Part shown: positions 55,643 through 64,000 of the stretch, piece after piece
Layout: every line of letters starts with the position of its first letter
How positions within the stretch are numbered: the stretch's first letter is position 1
From: Hermatobates lingyangjiaoensis
Taxonomy: Eukaryota; Arthropoda; Insecta; Hemiptera; Hermatobatidae
Length of the DNA: 64,000 nt
Direction: 5' to 3'
NCBI GenBank assembly: GCA_026182355.1
Contig: JAPFBL010001617.1
Coordinates: 6,459,001 to 6,523,000 of the forward strand
Notes under the pieces: model-generated
What the model saw: the letters and a program-made list of their open reading frames with translations, nothing else
Databases searched by the model: none
What the model was told of the DNA's origin: nothing
Program-made: the position numbers and the translations under genes

Positions 55643-56093
55643 ACTTAGAACTATAATTTCGCTATACACAATGTTGACAATGATGAAGCATTAGCAATTA
55701 GACTATATACAGGTGTTATGTAACTATATAACATGACAATTTTAGTACTTCAATTTACTAATATTATGCGAAGTGTTTTGCAATTTGCAAATTACAAATA
55801 AATTACAAATTACAAATAATAACATATTACAAATTACAAATAATATAAATTATAAATTATAAATTTTACAATTATATAAATACAATGAATTATACTATAT
55901 ACAATGGTAGCTAATTAAGTTATAAAGAGGATGTAAATATCAGCCTATTTCATAAACTGATCAGATCAACCTCGTTTAGAAATTTTAGGAATGACTTTCT
56001 GAGATCATTTTTCATAAGGTCTTCTTTTGAAGGTGCCCAGGTTTTCCCAATACTTTCTACTTGTCTTCTAAGTTGAAATTGTTTACTAAGATA

Positions 56094-57149
56094 TTATGTA
56101 ATATCTAAGATATTACAGTTATAAATAAGATGGTCAACATTTTGAATTCCTTCGTCACAAGGACACCTAGAGGAGTTGATCACTTTAATTTTGTAGAGAT
56201 ATGCTCGAATCTTTCCGTGGCCGGTCATCATTTGAGTTTCTTTATATGTCAGTTTCAGATCTATTATCTCCAGTCGAGAGTAAACTATAGGGAAGTATTC
56301 CCTTGTCACCGAACCAAGGGTACTGTTTATCCATTGTATGTTCCATTTTTGAATACTGTTCGTATTCAGTCTTTTTTTGTGGAACGACCATGGTGGCATA
56401 TGATTTGTACCATTAGCCCAATTGTAGTCATTTTCTTTGCAATAGAATCTGCAATTTCATTTCCCATAGTTCCCACATGGGATCTCGTCCATGTGAAAAT
56501 GACTTTTCCGTGTCTTTGGGATTATTAAGCAGGTTTCGAATATTTGTAATTATGGAGTAATGTTTTTCCGATTGGTTATTAAATCTATACTGACTTTACT
56601 TTTTGTGATGATATTTGTACTCCAGTTATTGGTCAGAGGTTTGTTTGCAGTCAACCATGTAAATGCCTCGTGAATCGCTAAAAGTTCCGCTTGGTTGTTG
56701 GAGCATCCTGGACCTAACCTGAACCCCTTCTCTTCAATAATATTATCACCAATGTAGACAACGAATCCTGCTCCTACTCCTGAGTCCGTCTTGCTTCCAT
56801 CAGTGAAGATTTTGTATACTGTTGTGTCATCATGAATGTCAGAACGAACTATTTTTGGGTATTGTCCGGGATGAGGCCAGTATTTGAAATTTAAATTAGA
56901 ACAATATGTTTGAGTTATATTGTTTGACGACCTTAAATGATATTGAAGATATAATTCTTCAGCTTCGATCAAAATTGGTTTCATTCCAGCTAGAATGCAT
57001 AGAGCGTCCAGAGAGATTGTGCGATACCCACGAACTATTCGTGTAGTCATTATTCTTTGCACTCGTTTCAGCTTTTTGCTATTATATTTCACTGCTAATA
57101 CACTATGCCATAGAGGTATAGCATATAAAAGCATTGGTAGCACAGCCAC
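56094..57149 (-). pseudogene. LINE 2 RNase H and C-terminal finger
   Basis: Frame 57149-56550 starts in the thumb (AVLPMLLYAIPLWHSVLAVK, VQRIMTTRIVRGYRTISLDA) and continues into RNase H: YKIFTDGSKTDSGVGAGFVV and FRLGPGCSNNQAELLAIHEA. The last RNase H block, IFTWTRSHVGTMGNEIADSI, lies out of frame at about 56510-56440. Frame 56399-56094 holds MMTGHGKIRAYLYKIKV and the CCHC finger CPCDEGIQNVDHLIYNC. Confidence 0.88.
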
Positions 57150-57171
57150 TTTATATATAATTTGTAATGCT

Positions 57172-58644
57172 TCAGAGTCTAAACCCCAGTGTACCTTTGC
57201 TGCTCAGGACAGGATATGCATGAATTTGTAGACCTTTATCACAGATTGTAGCTATATGTATATTCCACTTCCATTTGTTTGTCAGAGTTACTCTTAAGTA
57301 TTTCATACTCTGCACACTTTTCATTTTCGACTGTCCCAGATATAATACTAACTCTGATTTGTAAAGTTTTCTGGTTACATGCATATAACAAGATTTACTT
57401 ATGGAGAACGTTATTCTGTTTTCTTCCGCCCATTTATTTACTTTTCTTAAGGATTCGTTAGCTATAATCGCTGCCTCCTCTGGACTTTGGGCTGCAACCA
57501 TTAATAAATAATCATCAGCAAAGGCAATTACTTTAGTATTAGTGGGATAAACTAATGTTAGTGATGAATTAAACATTATGATCCAGTATCCAGGTCCACT
57601 GTAGGAACCTTGAGGACAGCCTTTTTAGACTCTACGGCGACATACGTAGCCTTTGATCTGGATATAAGCTGTCGTTTCAGAGAAGTAGCTTCTTGGCAGT
57701 TTGTATAAATTCTTAGGGCAGTCTTTATTGTACAATTTCTGGATTATGGCAGGCCACCAGACAGAGTCAAATACTTCCGCAACGTCCTTAGAGAAGCTGT
57801 CCTTAACAAATGAATTAGCCTCCATTAAGGCATCTACAGTGCTACGTTGAGGCCTGAAACCAAATTGTTGATTAGATATACATCCTTTCCTTTCTAGATG
57901 CCACATAATTCTGTAAATGTGCAGACGCTCAAAAAATTTACCCAGAGTTGGCAGAAGGCTTATTGGACGATACTTATCTACGGATTCTGAGAACTGTTTA
58001 GAAGGTTTGACAATTGGTATAATTTGTGATACTTTCCTCTGTTTTGGAAAGTAACCACGTTTAAGACATTCATTAAATAAAGTTGCAATAATAGTGAGAA
58101 AAAATTGAAAGAACTTTTTGATAACTAGGTTAGTAATACCATCTTCACCTGGGCATTTGTTAGGGGCAGATCTTTCTATTAAAAAGGCTATCTCGTCTTT
58201 ACTGAAAAGCAGGTCATACATACCGTCTTCTTTTTTCAATGTTGCAAAAGTAGTAGCTGATCTAATTTTTCCTGCGGCATTTTTATATGGAAAACTCCAA
58301 GGATTGTTTTTGTTAACATTGCCACAGTATATTTTCCAGGCTTCCAGTTTTGCTGAAGCTATTTTGTTTTTATATAAATTCTTCTTATTATAATATTGCC
58401 TTTTACGCTCTTCTCTCAGGTTAGGATCGTGCTTCGTTCTTTGGTAAAAATGTCTCAGCTTATTGACGGAGCTTCTCAGTACTCCTAATTCATCATTCCA
58501 CCAAGGGACCTTACGTTTCGTATTGTTAACTTTGTTCGTAGATTTTGTAGTTGGCATAGATCTTTTGCAAGCCGTTTGAATTGATTGAGTTATTTTCTGG
58601 ATAACTTTATCTAAATCAGGATTATTTGTGATGTAATCTGCCAT
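57172..58644 (-). pseudogene. LINE 2 reverse transcriptase
   Basis: Frame 58644-57625 (339 aa) covers the linker (KRKVPWWNDELGVLRSSVNK), SAPNKCPGEDGI, QIIPIVKPSKQFSESVDKYR, PISLLPTLGKFFERLHIYRI, QQFGFRPQRSTVDALMEANS and FSKDVAEVFDSVWWPAIIQK (motif A). It ends in a stop just before GCPQGSYSGPGYW (motif B). Frame 57576-57172 then has VIAFADDYLLMVAAQSPEEA (catalytic box) and MKYLRVTLTNKWKWNIH. One stop codon is thus the main break in an otherwise complete domain. Confidence 0.92.
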
Positions 58645-58726
58645 TTGTTGGTTTATAGACTGAAGAGAACTATAATAACTATAAACTGTTTGCCATGGTT
58701 TTACAAATTTGCTGACCAGATATTTC

Positions 58727-59583
58727 TCAGATAGCTTCAGTAGCTTTTTCTATGAATAAATCCCAGTTAGGTCTGTCAGTTCTGTATTTAAAAGGTGAAG
58801 ACGTTGAGTCGATGAAGAGTACATTGCTTAGGTAGAAACTAATGTAACTATGGTCAGAAGCACTTTCGTCTACATTATTTGTCCAATGCATGATTTTGTT
58901 GACCATGTTCTTACCTGCAATGGTAAGGTCGATATTGCTTTCGCCATTAATTGTTTGGAAAGTAGGTAATCTATCTCTTTCATTCAATATAAATAGCCCC
59001 TTTGAGGCTAGAAATTTTTCTACAGCTCTGCCTCTTTCATTTGTCAAGCTGTCATACCATGACGTAGACCTGCAATTACTGTCCATGGAGAGTAATATAT
59101 TACTACCCGCGTAGTCAATTGTAGTCTCTAGCCTTTGGATTTGTGTATTAATATCAACATTTCCATCAAGGTATATACTACAAATCCACTAAGTAGTGTC
59201 ACCTAGTAAAATACTTGCTAATATAAAATCCTCATTCGATAGCTGTGTGTGAAGCAGAATATCAATATTTCTATTCGTCACAATAATTGCTGCCCTCTTT
59301 TACCCTCACCAGCTTGCAGTATTTTGTATCTCGAAGGGAAGCCAGCCACCCTATGTTTAATATTATAAGGTTCTTGTAACAGTAGAATGTCCATATTCTT
59401 TTCCAAGATGTATTTATTCATATTGGCTGTTGCTGAACGAGATTTTTGCACTTTAATTTGTAAACACTTAACCGTCATACTTTTGATGTTGTTTTTACTG
59501 GCCATAATCAATGTTTTCCATTCTACGTTGTACTGCAAGTCTGTATGTTGAACAAGATCTATCCATTGCTGTGTGGCTATCAT
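58727..59583 (-). pseudogene. LINE 2 endonuclease
   Basis: Frame 59583-59278 has KCLQIKVQKSRSATANMNKY and DILLLQEPYNIKHRVAGFPS with the catalytic Glu, and ends early. Frame 59086-58727 has MDSNCRSTSWYDSLTNERGR (Asp, Asn), ESNIDLTIAGKNMVNKIMHW and ESASDHSYISFYLS with the SDH motif. A region of about 0.2 kb between them is in broken frames (59090-59280). Confidence 0.88.
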
Positions 59584-60501
59584 AAACTCTTATCTCAGAC
59601 CTATTGTGACTGTTGAATGTCACGTAATTAATGCAACGATGCTTCTCCTTTTCATCCCTGTTAACTATACAATCTTTTAAAAGATGACTTCCAGCACATA
59701 TAGGACAGATAGTAGCATTTTTGCACTTTGCTGTACCATGATTGTACTTGAATTGAAGCAGCGAGGGACAAACACGTAGTCGGTGCATCTACACATTGAC
59801 CAGCCGATTTTTAATTTTTCTTTGATGAGACTCTGCCTTAGAGTTGGGTGAACTTCAATAACTAAATGGCGAGATTTTTTAACCTTATTCTCTCTAATGA
59901 GTTTAGAATATATAGAATTTTCAACATCAGTATAATTTTGAAACATCTCTGAGTTCTGTTTTACGATCATTTCTGCAGCATTTTCCAAAGTTATCTCCTG
60001 TGGAATGTTATAGACAATTAGTCTAGGTTTGTACTTAGACACTGGCTCTGCCTTTAACTGATCAAATTTACTTATTTCAGTACAGAGCTTAGTTATATCT
60101 TCCTGATTAGTAGTCTTCAGTTTAACCTTTCCATTGTTTATTGCCTTCACGACAGGAACACCAACATTTAATTCGCTAGGATTAATCTAAGATTTCAATA
60201 AATTCTTCACCTCATCACTGGTTTTTATTACTTCATGGCTAACTACAACAGAGTACACAGGCTTGCGTTTCTCTTTTGGAAAAGTCTTAGCAGCAACACT
60301 GGCATAGCTGGGCTTAGGATTACACATATGATTTTTCAGAGTAGCCATTTCATTCTTTACATTAACATAGAAACTATTTAAATCACGTATGGCATCTAAT
60401 ATAGTTCTTTTTAAGTCTTTCCTTAAATTTCCACTTACTTGGGAAAAGTTTGTCAAAGAAGTTAATGCATTTTCAAACAATAAATCATTGTTTGAAGTCA
60501 T
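59495..60501 (-). pseudogene. LINE 2 ORF1 (gag-like, CCHC knuckles), frameshifted
   Basis: Three frames in sequence. 60501-60187 starts MTSNNDLLFENALTSLTNFS and has SYASVAAKTFPKEKRKPVYS. 60150-59677 has KYKPRLIVYNIPQEITLENA and LVIEVHPTLRQSLIKEKLKI. 59788-59495 has CPICAGSHLLKDC, a C-x2-C-x4-H-x4-C knuckle. LINE 4 shows the same blocks in fewer pieces (IEVDHLLRKKILENGLKIGW, CSICSQNHKLSEC). Confidence 0.82.
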
Positions 60502-61015
60502 ATTTTTAAATTAAATAGAGTTTGGTCAGATTGAAATAAAGGAAAATAATTTATTATTCATCACAGCAGATTAACCGGTCAATGATAGGTGAAGATTTCA
60601 ATAAACTTCCAACAAGCAAGTAGTTTTTCATCAAAGTAAACAAACTGAAAAAATTAAATATTTAAGTATCTCAGAATCGAATCTGACATTAAGCAAACAA
60701 CAAATCCAACCTCAACTAAGGCTAGCACAAAGAACTACATTTGGTAGAAGGCTCTATGAGCTTAGTGAGTAATGCAGATCTTCATAATAACTTTGTATGT
60801 CACTGGTTGTTAGCAGACGTTATAAACACAATAAAAATTGAATCCGTTTCTGGAAAACTCCAGTAACACTCACTCCCACAGAATTCAGTCTGATCTTTCT
60901 GATGGGAACAATTAAAAAACAATAGTAATTCAAAGAACTTATATACCTTCAAAGTTGAAACAGCATCAAAATTACGATGTTTACCAAAGCACTTGTCAAC
61001 ACCTGTCTGTGTGTC
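60502..61015. other. LINE 2 5' flank or 5' UTR, no other gene
   Basis: AT-rich sequence upstream of LINE 2 ORF1. The open frame 60800-61018 (minus) shows no motif. The boundary between LINE 2 and the 3' end of LINE 3 lies somewhere here and cannot be fixed. Confidence 0.4.
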
Positions 61016-61019
61016 CATA

Positions 61020-62410
61020 TCTTTTACCAGCTTTCAATGCTCCGATTTCTTGCCCATCTAAGTACAGTAGAGTATGGAAATTGTGAATATTGTGGATCTT
61101 GGTCCTGTTTGGAGGCCTCTTTTGCTAGTAAGTCGCCTAGTTCATTGCCACATAGTCCTGCTTGTGCTTTAACCCATAATAGGAGATCATTATTTTGTTT
61201 TCTAGTAGTAGGAGCTTTGTTATAATTTGTTCTATTAAAGGTAAATGGATTCTATTATTTTTTAATGCTTGCAATGAAATTTTACTGTCAATTTTGATAC
61301 ATACTGTTTGTTTGGACATATCTGTGCCTTCCATCCATTCGAGAGCTTTTAGTATGGCTTTTATTTTTTAGCCTGATTATTTGAGCAAGCTGGAGCGAGG
61401 CGATATCCTTTTTCCATAATGACGTTGCCTTGGAGAAGAGCTACAAACGCACATCCTACGTGCACGCCCTCTTTGCTGCCGTCTGTGTATATTTCAAAAA
61501 TGTCATTGTCTGCAGTGTTCTCATTAATAATTGTGAAAGCCCTAGGGTGCCTCCAGTACCTACTTTCCAGTGGTCTGTCCATTCGTGAGCCAGTCATATC
61601 TCCTTCCTGTCCTCCTGATGCTATGTTATCTATGGAGACTGTTTTGCAACTATTTTGATTGGGGTGATGCCGGTAATTATACAGGCTGCATTATATGAAA
61701 TGGTTTTGTAACCTTTGACCATCCTTATAGCAATTTTGATTGGGGTAATGCCGACAATTATGCAGGCTGCATTATATGAAATGGTTTTGTAACCTTTGAC
61801 CATCCTTATAGCAAATATTCGTTGCACCCTTTCTAATTTTTTAATATTTTTCTTAAGTCTTAACGCATCAATTCATATGGGAACAGCGTACAGAACCATT
61901 GGCAGGAACGCTCCAGTGTATATGATTTTCAGAAAGTCATGACTAAGTCCCCAGTGGACCTTTGCTGCTTTGGAAAGTATATTTATTGTCTGCAGACTTT
62001 TTTTACTAACGTAATCAATATGGTCATTCCAGCTCCATTTTTTATCTAGAATAACTCCTAGGTATTTCATTGACTTCACACTTTCAAGAGTGTCTATGGT
62101 GGCTCTGCAGTTACAGTCCATCGCCAAAAGAAATTTTGATGGGCAAATGGAAGTAATTTCATCTAAGTGTATTATATCTTCTCTTAAGTCTCCATCGTGT
62201 GGCAAGTATAGGCTAGCAGCAAAGAATTTAAAAGGCCGGAGTGGAACTTTCTGTTAGAACTCTGTCTTCCGAAGAGACTTGGCTCAGGAGTTGCACGTCA
62301 ATATAATTATTTGTGAATATGACTGCGGCTCTTATTCTTCCACTTCCTTGATAGATGAGGTTATAGTGAGACGGAAAGCCGGCTACTTTACTGTCTATAG
62401 TGTAGGATTC
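61020..62410 (-). pseudogene. LINE 3, internally deleted I/LOA-type LINE
   Basis: It begins in the endonuclease (YTIDSKVAGFPSHYNLIYQG, IRAAVIFTNNYIDVQLLSQV; 62400-62225), runs to FLLAMDCNCR near 62120, then jumps directly to the reverse-transcriptase thumb (SVKSMKYLGVILDKKWSWND, 62080), so most of the reverse transcriptase is deleted in frame. The thumb end carries an 81 bp tandem duplication. RNase H follows: DIFEIYTDGSKEGVHVGCAF, YRLAPACSNNQAKK, a break, DSKISLQALKN and finally QAGLCGNELGDLLAKEAS near 61150-61100. Confidence 0.88.
61652..61813 (-). repeat. 81 bp in-frame tandem duplication in LINE 3
   Basis: Two adjacent copies with period 81 (landmark ATTTTGATTGGGGT at 61652 and 61733) differ at only a few bases. 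They encode IRMVKGYKTISYNAACII twice in a row, 27 residues per unit. Confidence 0.92.
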
Positions 62411-62470
62411 ACATACACACACACACACCACACACACACACCACACACCACACACACACCACACCACACA

Positions 62471-62518
<48 letters not shown>

Positions 62519-62562
62519 ACCCACACACCACACACACACACCACACCACACACACACACAGA
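62408..62562. repeat. (CA)n microsatellite with CACCACA variants
   Basis: About 150 bp of CA repeats with regularly interspersed CCACA interruptions. It separates two LINEs of the same group that point away from each other. Confidence 0.95.
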
Positions 62563-62574
62563 GGAAGAGTCAGA

Positions 62575-63092
62575 CACAGACACAGAGAATACCAGAGGAA
62601 GTCACGCAGGACAACGCAATTGATTTAATAAGAAATCAAAATTCCGAGCTGTTTGGAAACGATAGTGTCATGACCGTAAAAACAATAATTGTGAATAGAA
62701 GGAACAAAGATTTTCGCAGCATGGTGATAGAAGTCGACCATCTGTTAAGAAAAAAGATTTTGGAGAATGGGCTCAAAATTGGTTGGAGGATCTGTCGGGT
62801 GGAAGACTACATCTATGTAAGACGTTGCTACCAGTGCAATAAATATCATGGAGGGAAATGTAACAACAGAACTATTTGCTCGATATGCTCCCAGAACCAT
62901 AAGCTGTCGGAATGTACAGTAAAGGACCCCTCGGGGTACAAATGTTCCAACTGTTCAGAGCATAATTCCAAAAACCAATCAAAATCACAGATACCGACTA
63001 ACCACACTATGTTTTCTAAGAACTGTCCCTGTTACCAAACTTGCTTTGAACGGATTCGCTCCTCAATCAATTATGATGGTGTTGAATCATAA
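62575..63092 (+). pseudogene. LINE 4 ORF1, 5'-truncated, CCHC knuckles
   Basis: Coding similarity starts at once after the (CA)n tract: IPEEVTQDNAIDLIRNQNSE, like IPQEITLENAAEMIVKQNSE in LINE 2. Frame 62670-63092 then has RSMVIEVDHLLRKKILENGL and GWRICRVEDYIYVRRC. Cys/His knuckles follow: CYQCNKYHGGKC, CSICSQNHKLSEC and KCSNC. This is the nucleic-acid-binding ORF1 C-terminus. The stop at 63090 lies inside ORF2, which overlaps it by 47 bp in the +1 frame. Confidence 0.85.
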
Positions 63093-64000
63093 ACAGCTTC
63101 GTGTAAAGTATGGTGAGATTAAAGTGATGCAGCTGAACATGCAGAAGTCTAAAGCGGCAACTTCAAATAGCGTCGACTTAATGAATCGACTTGGAATTGA
63201 TGTGGCACTATTGCAGGAACCATACTCTTACAAATTAAAAGTCCGGAATTTTCCAAACCATTGGAAAGTCATTCAAAGGCTTCAGGAAACCATCAGAACA
63301 GCTATTATTGTCAGGAACATCAACCTGGACGTGGGTATGTATGCGCAAATCTCAAATAGTGATATGGTGTTTGTTGAAGTGAAACTAGGGGGAAAAAAAT
63401 GTTTAGAAATTATAAGTGCGTACTTTGGAGATAAAGATGACATAACAGAAAATATCAATAACTTGGAAACTGCTTTAGCATTATTGAAACTCAATAAAAT
63501 TACAGATGATCTAATAGGTGTGGATGGCGACGCCCGATCAAAATCATGGTTCGATAAACTAACAAATAACAGAGGGCGAGTACTCGAAAATTTTATATCA
63601 GCCAATTTGCTATATATTTTGAATGAAGATGATGGGAAAGCAACTTTTAAATCGAAAACCGGCAGCAGCAACATAGACCTTACCTTGTGCACTTCAAAAT
63701 TATAAAATAAAATCAAAAACTGGTCCTGCGGAAAAGAAGAGAGTGCCTCAGATCACGAAGTCCTGACTTACACGATTGTTACAGGCTATAAGAATACCAC
63801 AACAAATAAAGATACAAATATTTGTCGCTACAAAATAAAGTTGGCTGACTGGCGCAAATTTTAGAGCACTCTTAAAGAGTCCATGAACGCTATTTGTCAA
63901 CAATGGAGTGGAATGGCGAAAGAAGAGTTATCAGATAATAACATAGCAGAAACATTACGTACCCTTCCCAATCCAAATGAGGCAATACAGCAAGTGACAG
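63046..64000 (+). pseudogene. LINE 4 ORF2 start (endonuclease), continues past window
   Basis: Frame 63046-63705 has KVMQLNMQKSKAATSNSVDL (Asn), DVALLQEPYSYKLKVRNFPN (Glu), LIGVDGDARSKSWFDKLTNN and GSSNIDLTL. The usual D-x-N reads DGD, replacing the conserved Asn. A TAA at 63703 is followed in the same frame by ESASDHEVLTYTI, the SDH motif, and another stop lies near 63862. The element runs off the right edge in the linker before the reverse transcriptase. Confidence 0.88.

Larger units (their letters stand above)
55780..60501 (-). mobile_element. I/LOA-type LINE 2, near complete
   Basis: Minus-strand order is ORF1 with Cys/His knuckles, endonuclease, reverse transcriptase, RNase H, C-terminal finger and a 3' end rich in ATTTGTAATTTGTA-type repeats (55780-55870). 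It is AT-rich, unlike LINE 1, and belongs to the same group as LINE 3 and LINE 4 (shared RMVKGYKTIS/RIVRGYRTIS, AGFPSRY/AGFPSHY and knuckle sequences). Target duplications were not found, because LINE 1 or microsatellites border it. Confidence 0.85.

Noticed and set aside
62228..62623. Cys-Val and His-Thr repeat frames on both strands.
   Set aside because: Products of the CA microsatellite; only the endonuclease remnant at the minus-strand end is real.
1..64000. Possible CRISPR arrays, operons, tRNA or rRNA genes.
   Set aside because: No regularly spaced identical repeats with unique spacers, no tRNA cloverleaf arms with CCA-side motifs and no rRNA-like conserved blocks were recognised; the window is eukaryotic.

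Overview
This is eukaryotic DNA, most likely from an arthropod. It is AT-rich (my estimate is about two thirds A+T), has spliced genes with small exons, and is full of transposable-element relics of kinds common in arthropods: LOA/I- and R1-type LINEs, Gypsy, Penelope-like elements, Helitrons and hAT. The species cannot be named from the sequence. No bacterial-style operon, tRNA, rRNA or CRISPR array was seen.

Three host genes lie between 10.2 and 18.3 kb. Ribosomal protein S21 (minus strand, three coding exons, 81 aa) is complete. PHF5A, an SF3b spliceosome subunit (minus strand, three exons, 110 aa), is complete and uses a GC-AG intron. Between them, on the plus strand, is a multi-exon gene whose C-terminal region resembles SPATA22, the meiotic partner of MEIOB. 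It stands head-to-head with RpS21 and tail-to-tail with PHF5A. Its last large intron is almost filled by one copy of an unclassified repeat. A possible first exon of an unrelated secreted or membrane protein lies near 33.3 kb.

The rest is mobile DNA. 0-10 kb holds decayed LINEs, a repeat-family copy and a Helitron. 19.3-22.1 kb is a broken Gypsy element. 22.3-26.5 kb holds a Helitron piece, decayed LINE reverse transcriptases and a Penelope-like 3' end with a hammerhead-ribozyme motif. 26.9-27.7 kb is a degenerate 38-39 bp minisatellite. 28.0-32.8 kb is a second Gypsy element split by an R1-type LINE with an 8 bp target duplication. 33.8-37.3 kb is a Penelope-like zone with TA microsatellites, a 175 bp direct duplication and an 89 bp inverted repeat around a GIY-YIG gene. 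37.5-50.6 kb is a nest of repeat-family copies split by a Helitron and by a 4.4 kb hAT element with perfect 8 bp target duplications. 50.7-64 kb is a row of LINEs; the first (50749-55629) keeps a 13 bp target duplication and ends in a telomere-like tail.

The strongest candidate for something undescribed is the repeat family seen in at least six copies. It carries a conserved 17 nt sequence in inverted orientation near its two ends and two short open frames preserved between copies. No transposon coding looks intact: each element has stops, frameshifts or deletions.
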